Shown here in pieces: positions 18,141-24,835 of a stretch of 64,000 bases of DNA. Origin of the DNA: Bosea sp. Tri-49 (GTDB lineage Bacteria; Pseudomonadota; Alphaproteobacteria; Rhizobiales; Beijerinckiaceae). A model generated the notes under the pieces. That model did not search any database. It worked only from the letters and a program-made list of their open reading frames with translations, and was not told the origin of the DNA. Position 1 is the stretch's first letter. Every line of letters begins with the position of its first letter. Location: contig NZ_CP017946.1 of the NCBI RefSeq assembly GCF_003952665.1, positions 1,178,001 through 1,242,000 on the forward strand, read 5' to 3'. Position numbers and translations under genes: made by a program.

Positions 18141-18167
18141 GACGTTCGGCCGGGCCGGCAGCCGACA
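18141..18167 (-). promoter_or_regulatory. ECF-type promoter motif upstream of the YCII-sigma operon
   Basis: On the minus strand TGTCGG (18167-18162), 17 nt, then CGTCCTTG from 18144. Same motif as the two other sites in the block. Its place directly upstream of the sigma operon suggests autoregulation. Confidence 0.68.
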
Positions 18168-18204
18168 ATCGCGGAGCAAAAAAATCAAGCTGCCTCGATA
18201 TTCC

Positions 18205-19371
18205 CTAAACCAAGTCATCCCGGGCGACCGAAGGGAGACCCGGGATCCATGCCTGAGCCTCTCCTGCGAAGGCTCCGGAATGGACCCCGGATCTCCGCTT
18301 CGCTGCGTCCGGGATGACGATGTGGGAGAAGAAGGGGCTAAACGACCGGCGGATTGAGCCGGGCAAAGCCCTCCTGGCGATGATAGGGAAGGCCGGGTAG
18401 GGCGGAACCGTGGCGCTCGCCTTGTCGAGCCGGGCGATCTGCTCCGATGTCAGGGACCAGCCGATGGCGCCGAGATTGTCGCGCAATTGCTGCTCGTTGC
18501 GGGCGCCGATGATCACCGAGGCGACGGTCGGGCGCTGCAGCAGCCAGTTGATCGCGATCTGCGGCACGGTTCTGCCGGTCTCCTTGGCGAGTTCGTCGAG
18601 CACATCGACGATGGCATAGAGCTTTTCGTCGTCGACCGGCGGGCCGAAATCGGCGGTCTGGTGCAGGCGGCTGCCTTCGGGCAGCGGCTGGCCACGGCGG
18701 ATCTTGCCGGTGAGGCGGCCCCAGCCGAGCGGGCTCCAGACGAGCGCGCCGACGCCCTGGTCGAGGCCGAGCGGCATCAGGTCGAACTCGTAGTCGCGGC
18801 CGACCAGCGAATAATAGACCTGATGGGCGACATAGCGCGGGAAGCCGTGCTTCTCGGCCAGCGCCAGCGATTTCATCAATTGCCAGCCGGCGAAATTGGA
18901 GACGCCGACCTGGCGAATCTTGCCGGCGCGGACCAGCGCGTCGAGCGTCGAGAGCACCTCTTCGATCGGCGTGAAGGCGTCGAAAGCATGGAGCTGGAGC
19001 AGGTCGATATGGTCGCTGCCGAGTCGGCGCAGCGCCGCTTCCGTGCCATCGATCAGCCGGCTGCGCGAGGAGCCGGCGTCGTTCGGGCCGTCGCCCATTG
19101 GCAGAGTCAGCTTGGTCGAGATCAGCACCTTGTCGCGCCGGCCCTTGATCGCGGCGCCGAGGATCTCCTCGGAGGCGCCGTTCGAGTAGACATCGGCGGT
19201 GTCGAACAGGTTGAGCCCGGCCTCCAGGCAGATGTCGATGAGGCGGGTCGCTTCCTTGGCGTCGCTGGTGCCCCAGTTGCTGAAGAGTGGGCCCTGGCCG
19301 CCGAAGGTGCCGGCGCCGAAACTGAGGGCGGGAACCTTGAGGCCGGAGCGGCCGAGATATCTGTAGTCCAT
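18205..19371 (-). CDS. Aldo/keto reductase with frameshifted, repeat-derived C-terminus
   Basis: An NADPH-dependent oxidoreductase of the aldo/keto reductase superfamily (TIM barrel). It starts MDYRYLGRSGLKVPALSFGAG; the catalytic Asp and Tyr are in NLFDTADVYSNG, the Lys in LISTKLTLP and the His in DLLQLHAFD. The body is normal to about residue 328 (PPYPAF). From there the frame is off by one: the other frame would read HRQEGFARLNPPVV and stop at 18338, a typical family ending. The encoded frame runs on instead through the palindromic repeat at 18214-18318, adding about 45 residues of non-family sequence (388 aa in all). The frameshift lies near 18385-18387. It is either a real mutation or a one-base sequence error. 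It is in an operon with the upstream MFS gene (34-nt gap). Confidence 0.85.
   Translation of the reverse strand: MDYRYLGRSGLKVPALSFGAGTFGGQGPLFSNWGTSDAKEATRLIDICLEAGLNLFDTADVYSNGASEEILGAAIKGRRDKVLISTKLTLPMGDGPNDAGSSRSRLIDGTEAALRRLGSDHIDLLQLHAFDAFTPIEEVLSTLDALVRAGKIRQVGVSNFAGWQLMKSLALAEKHGFPRYVAHQVYYSLVGRDYEFDLMPLGLDQGVGALVWSPLGWGRLTGKIRRGQPLPEGSRLHQTADFGPPVDDEKLYAIVDVLDELAKETGRTVPQIAINWLLQRPTVASVIIGARNEQQLRDNLGAIGWSLTSEQIARLDKASATVPPYPAFPIIARRALPGSIRRSFSPFFSHIVIPDAAKRRSGVHSGAFAGEAQAWIPGLPSVARDDLV
18214..18318. repeat. Palindromic dispersed element (copy 1)
   Basis: The outer arms GTCATCCCGG (18214-18223) and CCGGGATGAC (18309-18318) are perfect complements. Inside, two further arms (CGAAGGGAGACCCGGGATCCA and the complement of TGGACCCCGGATCTCCGCTTCG) match with few differences, and GAGCC/GGCTC close the centre. 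It belongs to the same family as the outer element at 21628-21846 and the element at 48633-48765. It is translated as the tail of the frameshifted aldo/keto reductase. Confidence 0.8.
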
Positions 19372-19405
19372 GGTGGAGTTCCTTGTTCTAAGTCTTTGAC
19401 GTCAT

Positions 19406-20596
19406 TCACTGCGGGCAGGACGCAGGTGCTGTCTGCAGCGCCGTCTGCGGGCGTTTGTCGAGGCGCAGGCTGATCACTGCCAGAACCAGGCTCGCCAGCG
19501 GCACCAAGGCGGCGACCCAGGTCACGGCGGACAGGCCTGGCCCGTGGTCGATGGTGACGCCGCCGAGCCAGGCGCCGAAGGCATTGCCGAGGTTGAAGGC
19601 GGCGATATTGAGGCTGGAGGCAAGGTTGCGTCCGGCGGTCCCGGCCTTGTCGAGCACGCGCATCTGCAAGGGCGCGACAGTGGCGAAGGCGGCGGCACCG
19701 ATCAGGCCGACGAAGATCGTCACGGCGACGGGCGAGCGCAACGCCGCCGTCATCGCGAAGAGCACGATGGCGAGCGTCGCCGTGGTCGCGAGCAGGGCGA
19801 CCGGCAGGTTGCGGTCGGCGAACTTGCCGCCGAGCATGTTGCCGACGATCAGGCCGAGGCCGAAGAGCAGCAGGATCGGTGAGACCGCTTCCTGCGAGAA
19901 GCCGGTGATCTCGACCAGGATCGGCTGGATATAGGTGAAGACCGCGAAGACGCCGCCGAAGCCGAGCACGGTCATGGCGAGGCCGAGCAGGACCTGCGGG
20001 TCGGCCAGGGTCGCGAGCTCCTGGCGAAGCGGCGCGACCTCTACCTTGCCCTTGTCGGCCGGGACGAGACGAGCGAGCACCAGCATGGCGGCGACGCCAA
20101 TCACGGCAATGGTCCAGAAGGTGGCGCGCCAGCCGAAGTTTAGGCCGAGCCAGGCGCCGGCAGGCACGCCGAGCAGGGTCGCGATGGTGAGGCCGGTGAA
20201 CATCACGGCGATGGCCGAAGCCTTCTTGTCCTCGGGAACGAGGCTGGTCGCGACGACTGAGCCGACGCCGAAGAAGGTGCCGTGCGCCAGCGAGGTGATG
20301 ATGCGCGCCGCCATCAGCAGGCCGTAACTTGGAGCGAGCGCACAGGCGATGTTGCCGAGGGTGAAGATCGCCATCAGCAGGATCAGCACCTGCTTTCGCG
20401 GCAGTGTGCGGGTAGCGAGGGTCAGGATGGGCGCGCCGACGAAGACGCCCAGCGCGTAGCCGGAGATCAGCAGGCCGGTCATCGCGACCGAGACCTGCAG
20501 ATCGGCGGCAACCTGCAGCAACAGGCCCATGATGACGAACTCGGTGGTGCCGATGCCGAAGGCACCGGCGGTGAGGGCATAGACGGCAATGGGCAT
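19406..20596 (-). CDS. MFS transporter, DHA1-type efflux permease
   Basis: A 396-aa major facilitator protein with about twelve membrane helices. It opens MPIAVYALTAGAFGIGTTEFVIMGLL, typical of the AraJ/YdhP sugar-efflux and drug-efflux branch, with the loop 2-3 region GAPILTLATRTLPRKQVLI and the helix-5 proline/glycine segment LLGVPAGAWLGLNFGWR. The start at 20596 has GGAG at about 10 nt; earlier in-frame codons encode nothing family-like. It is followed after 34 nt by the aldo/keto reductase and divergent from a LysR regulator. That arrangement suggests an inducible detoxification unit, but the substrate is unknown. Confidence 0.92.
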   Translation of the reverse strand: MPIAVYALTAGAFGIGTTEFVIMGLLLQVAADLQVSVAMTGLLISGYALGVFVGAPILTLATRTLPRKQVLILLMAIFTLGNIACALAPSYGLLMAARIITSLAHGTFFGVGSVVATSLVPEDKKASAIAVMFTGLTIATLLGVPAGAWLGLNFGWRATFWTIAVIGVAAMLVLARLVPADKGKVEVAPLRQELATLADPQVLLGLAMTVLGFGGVFAVFTYIQPILVEITGFSQEAVSPILLLFGLGLIVGNMLGGKFADRNLPVALLATTATLAIVLFAMTAALRSPVAVTIFVGLIGAAAFATVAPLQMRVLDKAGTAGRNLASSLNIAAFNLGNAFGAWLGGVTIDHGPGLSAVTWVAALVPLASLVLAVISLRLDKRPQTALQTAPASCPQ

Positions 20597-20681
20597 GGGA
20601 GGCTCCGCGCACTGCGCAAGGAAACGGGTCCCAGCCAGATGGTGCAATGCGGTGGTTTGAACTAGGATGCCGCCCGTAACA

Positions 20682-20691
20682 TCACTTGTGA
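20682..20691. promoter_or_regulatory. Candidate LysR operator between MFS and lysR
   Basis: TCACTTGTGA is a perfect 10-bp palindrome in the 107-nt gap between the divergent MFS and LysR genes, 12 nt before the LysR start. Position and symmetry fit an operator, but the sequence does not follow T-N11-A clearly. Confidence 0.3.
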
Positions 20692-20703
20692 CTTGAGTTC
20701 ACC

Positions 20704-21618
20704 ATGGCAGCCCTGCTCAGCAACCGCTCCGGCGAGATGGAAGTGTTCGCGGCTGTGGTCGAGCGCGGCGGCTTTTCCGCCGCGGCCAAGCTCTTCGGCA
20801 TGACGCCGTCGGCGGTCAGCAAGCTCGTCACAAGGCTGGAAGGCAGGCTGGGCGCGCGGCTGATCAACCGCTCGACGCGCAAGCTGCAACTGACCGCCGA
20901 GGGCCAGGCCTTCCACCAGCGCTGCGTCACCATCCTCTCGGATATCGCCGAGGCGGAATGCGAAGCGGCTGCGGGCCGGGCGCCGCGGGGACGGGTGCGG
21001 GTCAACGCCAATGTCGCTTTCGGCAACCAAATTCTGCTGCCGCTACTGCCGGCCTTCCTCGCCGAGCATCCCGAGCTCTCGATCGATCTCGTCTTCACCG
21101 ACCAGGTCGTCGATCTGATCGAGGAGCGGGCCGACATCGCGATCCGGGTCGCGCCGGGGCCTCTGCGCGGCAACCAGCTGATGGCACGCAAGATCGGCGA
21201 GAGCGGCGTCGCCGTCGTCGCCTCGCCCGACTATCTCGCCCGCCATCGCGAACCGAAGACGCCGGCCGAGTTGGCGCAGCACAACCTGATCGGCTTCAAC
21301 TTCGCCCGCTCTGTCGAGGGCTGGCCGTTTCGGGTCGATGGTGCGCTGATCTCGGTCGCCGCGGTCGGCAATACCCAGGTCGGCGATGGCGAGATCGCGC
21401 GCCAGCTCGCCGTAGCCGGCGTTGGCCTTGCGCGGCTGGGGCGCTTTCATACCCAGGCCGAGGTCGCCGCAGGGCGGCTCGTCACGGTGCTGGAGGACTT
21501 CAACGCCGGCGACATCGAGGTCATCCACGCCGTCTATCTCGGGCAGGGCGGCTTCGTGCCGGCGCGGATGCGGGCGTTTATCGATTTTCTGGCGCGGAAT
21601 GTGAAGATTCGGGCTTGA
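20704..21618 (+). CDS. LysR family transcriptional regulator
   Basis: A 304-aa LysR protein: the N-terminal helix-turn-helix MEVFAAVVERGGFSAAAKLFGMTPSAVSKLVTRLE (residues about 12-47) and the type 2 periplasmic-binding-like effector domain from about residue 95 (VRVNANVAFGNQILLPLLPAFL). It belongs to the branch related to DsdC/YafC-type regulators with RSTRKLQLTAEG after the helix-turn-helix. It is divergent from the MFS-aldo/keto reductase operon, which it probably controls. The inducer is unknown. It is followed by a nested palindromic repeat. Confidence 0.93.
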   Translation: MAALLSNRSGEMEVFAAVVERGGFSAAAKLFGMTPSAVSKLVTRLEGRLGARLINRSTRKLQLTAEGQAFHQRCVTILSDIAEAECEAAAGRAPRGRVRVNANVAFGNQILLPLLPAFLAEHPELSIDLVFTDQVVDLIEERADIAIRVAPGPLRGNQLMARKIGESGVAVVASPDYLARHREPKTPAELAQHNLIGFNFARSVEGWPFRVDGALISVAAVGNTQVGDGEIARQLAVAGVGLARLGRFHTQAEVAAGRLVTVLEDFNAGDIEVIHAVYLGQGGFVPARMRAFIDFLARNVKIRA

Positions 21619-21627
21619 AAGCACCTC

Positions 21628-21846
21628 CCGTCATTCTGGGGCAGGCCGAAGGCCTGAGCCCGGAATCCATGAACACTGCCCTTCCGTCATGGTCGGGCTT
21701 GTCCCGACCATCCACGTCTTTGCATCACTGATCTTATGCGGTGTCCAAGACGTGGATGCTCGCCACAAGGGCGAGCATGACGAGGTGGAGCGATGTCGCG
21801 GCCATGCATTCCGGGCTCGCCGCTTCGCGCCGCCCCGGAATGACGG
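21628..21846. repeat. Palindromic dispersed element (copy 2), interrupted by a second element
   Basis: The arms 21628-21642 (CCGTCATTCTGGGGC) and 21832-21846 are complementary at 14 of 15 positions. The adjoining GAGCCCGGAAT block is mirrored at 21817-21827. It is the same family as copies at 18214 and 48633, but here about 150 bp separate the arms because a different palindromic element (21685-21782) sits inside. It fills the gap between lysR and the ABC transporter genes. Confidence 0.75.
21685..21782. repeat. Inner palindromic element nested in copy 2
   Basis: Outer ends are CGTCATG and CATGACG. The inner arms CATCCACGTCTT (21709-21720) and AAGACGTGGATG (21747-21758) are perfect complements around a 26-nt centre. 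Each arm also folds on itself: GGTCGGG-CTTGT-CCCGACC at 21691-21709 and GCTCGCC-ACAAG-GGCGAGC at 21758-21776. Where the two arms differ, both sides of each small hairpin have changed together. Confidence 0.75.
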
Positions 21847-21854
21847 TTGAGCCC

Positions 21855-22649
21855 TCAGCTCAGCAGCAGGCTGTCGTCCGAGAGCTCCTCGCCGCGCACC
21901 TGCTTGAACAGGCGTAAGAGGTCAGGCACGTCCATCGCTTTGCGGCGCTCGCCGGCGATGTCGAAGACGACTTTGCCCTCGTGCAGCATCACGGTGCGGC
22001 TGCCATGGTCGAGCGCGTCGCGCATCGAATGGGTGACCATCAGGGCGGTCAGCTTCTGCTCCTCGACGATGCGCCGGGTCAGGTCGAGCACGAAGGCTGC
22101 GGTGCGCGGATCGAGCGCGGCGGTGTGCTCGTCGAGCAGCAGGGTTTTGGTTCCCGCCAATGTTGACATGAGCAGGCTGACCGCCTGCCGTTGCCCGCCC
22201 GACAGCAGCCCCATCGAATCGCCGAGGCGGTTCTCCAGGCCGAGTCCGAGCACGGCCAGCTTGTCGCGAAACAAGGCGCGCCGCGAGCGGTCGAGCGCTG
22301 CGCCGAGGCCGCGGGCGCGGCCGCGCGCCTGGGCCAGCGCCATGTTCTCCTCGATGGTCAGGCGCTCGCAGGTGCCGGCCATCGGGTCCTGGAAGACGCG
22401 CGCGATCAGGCTGGCGCGCTTCGGCGTCGGCCAGCGCGTCACATCGATGCCGTCGACCTCGACCGTGCCACGCTCGGCCCGGGCATCGCCGCTGAGGACG
22501 TTGAGCAATGTCGACTTGCCGGCGCCGTTCGAGCCGATGACGGTGATGAACTCGCCATCCGCTACGGTCAGATCGAGCCCGCGCAGCGCCCGGTTCTCCA
22601 GCGGTGTGCCGCGCCCGAAGGTGACATGGACGTCCCGGACGCTGATCAT
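21855..22649 (-). CDS. ABC transporter ATP-binding protein (TrpZ-like)
   Basis: A 264-aa ABC ATPase. Walker A is IGSNGAGKSTLLN (residues about 38-50), the signature LSGGQRQAVSLLMS, Walker B TKTLLLDEHTAALD, and the switch His is in ALMVTHSMRDALDH. It powers the importer formed with the permease and binding protein just upstream. Its ATG overlaps the permease stop (22646-22649). The three-gene set has the same order and families as the TrpX-TrpY-TrpZ type importers. Confidence 0.93.
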   Translation of the reverse strand: MISVRDVHVTFGRGTPLENRALRGLDLTVADGEFITVIGSNGAGKSTLLNVLSGDARAERGTVEVDGIDVTRWPTPKRASLIARVFQDPMAGTCERLTIEENMALAQARGRARGLGAALDRSRRALFRDKLAVLGLGLENRLGDSMGLLSGGQRQAVSLLMSTLAGTKTLLLDEHTAALDPRTAAFVLDLTRRIVEEQKLTALMVTHSMRDALDHGSRTVMLHEGKVVFDIAGERRKAMDVPDLLRLFKQVRGEELSDDSLLLS

Positions 22650-23569
22650 GGCGCGCTCCGCTTGAACAGGCTGCGCAGCGGATTGGCGACACCAGGCAGC
22701 ATCAGGGCGATGCCGACCAGCACCGCCGTGACGAGGTTGAGGTCGGAGGCGCGCAGGCCGAGCCAGCCGGCATTCAGCGCGAGCGCGATGGCGAGCCGGT
22801 AGGCGATAGCGCCGATCAGGCAGGAGAAGACCGCGACGACGATCGACTTCGTGCGGAAAATCGTCTCGCCGAGGATGACGGCGGCAAGGCCGGCGATGAT
22901 GGTACCGGTGCCGATGCTGACATCGGCGAAGCCGGCGGTCTGCGCAAACAGCGCGCCGGCCAGGGCGACGAGGCCGTTGGAGAGGGCGACGCCGACATAG
23001 ATGTACATGTCGGTGCGGATGCCCTGCGCCCGCGCCATGCGCGGATTGGCGCCGGTGGCGCGCATGGCGAGCCCGAACTCGGTCTTCAGGAAGCGGGCGA
23101 GCAGGGCGGCGATCACAGTGACGATGATCAGCAGCGCGAGCACGCGCAGGGTCGGGCGGGCGGGCAGCCCCATCGCCGCGATGAGCGGGTTCAGCCAGGT
23201 GAAGAAATCGATCACCGTCGGCCGGTTCATCAGCGGAATGTTGGGCACGCCCATCACCCGCAGATTGATCGAGAACAGCGCCGTCATCGTCAGGATGCCG
23301 GCGAGCAGGTGCAGGATCGCAAAGCGGATGTTGAGCCAGGCGGTGACGGTGCCGGCAAGGCAGCCGGCGACGATTGCCGCCAGCGTGGCGAAGATGGGAT
23401 TGACGCCGCCCGCGATCATCGCCGCCGCGACGGCGGCGCCGAGCGGCAAGGTGCCGTCGACCGTCAGGTCGGGGAAGTCGAGGACGCGGAAGGTGATGTA
23501 GACGCCGAGCGCCACGAGAGCGAACACCAGTCCGATCTCGATGGCGCCCAGGGTGGCGATGAGACTCAT
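22646..23569 (-). CDS. ABC transporter permease (TrpY-like)
   Basis: A 307-aa inner-membrane permease of the branched-chain amino acid type (BPD_transp_2) with eight to nine helices. LALGVYITFRVLDFPDLTVDGTLPLGAAV near the N-terminus and GTIIAGLAAVILGETIF in the last third are typical of the partner of ABC_sub_bind receptors. The start at 23569 is the first ATG. It is 78 nt after the binding-protein gene and overlaps the ATPase gene by 4 nt. Confidence 0.92.
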   Translation of the reverse strand: MSLIATLGAIEIGLVFALVALGVYITFRVLDFPDLTVDGTLPLGAAVAAAMIAGGVNPIFATLAAIVAGCLAGTVTAWLNIRFAILHLLAGILTMTALFSINLRVMGVPNIPLMNRPTVIDFFTWLNPLIAAMGLPARPTLRVLALLIIVTVIAALLARFLKTEFGLAMRATGANPRMARAQGIRTDMYIYVGVALSNGLVALAGALFAQTAGFADVSIGTGTIIAGLAAVILGETIFRTKSIVVAVFSCLIGAIAYRLAIALALNAGWLGLRASDLNLVTAVLVGIALMLPGVANPLRSLFKRSAP

Positions 23570-23647
23570 CGGTCGCCCTGCTTGTTCTATTCTGAAACGA
23601 CGAGTGAGGCGGCCGCGAGCGGCGGCGGGTTGCGCCGCCGCTTCACG

Positions 23648-24622
23648 TCAGTTGATCACCTGCTTGGCGCGCGCCTGCACGGCCGGCGGAATGGTCACGC
23701 CCATGGCGGCGGCGGCCTTGGTGTTGATGACCAGGTTGCTGCCGCTGGCATTCTTGACCGGGATGGCGCCGGGCTTCTCGCCCTTGAGGACACGCACGAC
23801 CACGGCACCCGTCTCGACGCCGACCTGGAAATAGTCGAAGCCGATCGAGGCGACCGAGCCCTTCTGGACCGACTCGGTGTCGCCGGTGAAGACCGGCAGC
23901 TTGTTGTCGGCGCCGACGTTCAGAACCGTGCCGAGCGCCGAGATGATGGTGTTGTCGGTCGGCAGGTAGATCGCGTCGACCTTGCCGACCAGGCTCTGCG
24001 CGGCGGCCGAGACATCGGCGGTGCGGCCGGCCGAGGCCTCGACGATCTGCAGGCTGCGGGCGGGCGCCAGCGCCTTGACCGCGTTGAGGAGGGCAACGCT
24101 GTTGGCCTCGCCCGGATTGTAGACGACGCCGATCCGCTTGGCCGTCGGGACCAGCTCCTTGATCAGGTCGAACTGCGCCTCCAGCGGCGAGAAGTCGGAA
24201 ATGCCAGTGATGTTGCCGCCCGGCGCCTGCCGATCCTTGACGATCTGGGCTGCGACCGGGTCGGTCACGGCGGTGAACACCACCGGAATCGTCTGCGTCG
24301 CCGTGACCATCGCCTGGGCGGATGGGGTCGCAATCGCGACGATCACGGTCGGGTTCTCGCCCGCGAACTTCTGGGCGATCTGCGCCGCCGTCGCCGGCGA
24401 GCCCTGCGCCGATTCATAGCGGAAGGTCAGGTTGGCGCCGTCCTTGTAGCCGGCATCCTCCAGCGCCTTCTTGACGCCGTCGCGGGCGGCATCGAGCGCC
24501 GGGTGCTCGACGATGGCGGTGACGGCCACCGTCACCTTCTGGGCCTGCTGCGCGACTGCGACCGTTCCGGCCAGAAGCGCCAGAGCGAGACCGCTGCCGA
24601 TCATGGTTGCGCGCAAACGCAT
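23648..24622 (-). CDS. ABC transporter substrate-binding protein (ABC_sub_bind / TrpX-like)
   Basis: A 324-aa secreted binding protein. The signal peptide (residues 1-24, MRLRATMIGSGLALALLAGTVAVAQQ) is followed by two lobes of the ABC_sub_bind family: VAVTAIVEHPALDAARDGV, TATQTIPVVFTAVTDPV, RIGVVYNPGEANSV and DAIYLPTDNTII. I start it at 24622, where GAGAGGAAACC precedes the ATG. Members of this family include the tryptophan receptor TrpX, and this gene follows trpE on the same strand after 213 nt. That makes an aromatic amino acid plausible as ligand, but it is an inference. Confidence 0.9.
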   Translation of the reverse strand: MRLRATMIGSGLALALLAGTVAVAQQAQKVTVAVTAIVEHPALDAARDGVKKALEDAGYKDGANLTFRYESAQGSPATAAQIAQKFAGENPTVIVAIATPSAQAMVTATQTIPVVFTAVTDPVAAQIVKDRQAPGGNITGISDFSPLEAQFDLIKELVPTAKRIGVVYNPGEANSVALLNAVKALAPARSLQIVEASAGRTADVSAAAQSLVGKVDAIYLPTDNTIISALGTVLNVGADNKLPVFTGDTESVQKGSVASIGFDYFQVGVETGAVVVRVLKGEKPGAIPVKNASGSNLVINTKAAAAMGVTIPPAVQARAKQVIN

Positions 24623-24835
24623 GGTTTCCTCTCCATTTGTTGTCGGGCCGGTCCACCCCGCGCAATCTGCAGCGGTTGGCAGGGCCCTTGAGATTAGTGA
24701 GCGGGCCGTTCTCGCAACCTTGAGGCTAGGGAGCGGCACCCTCGATTACCGGCAATATGCGCGGGCAAAAACACGCCACGCAAGTGAGCTGACATGCGTC
24801 TGCGGGAAGCGCGCATGCGAACGAGAGGGGCCGGA

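Noticed and set aside
24623..24835. Tryptophan leader peptide or T-box between trpE and the ABC genes
   Set aside because: No short frame with tandem Trp codons and no T-box-like sequence is visible.
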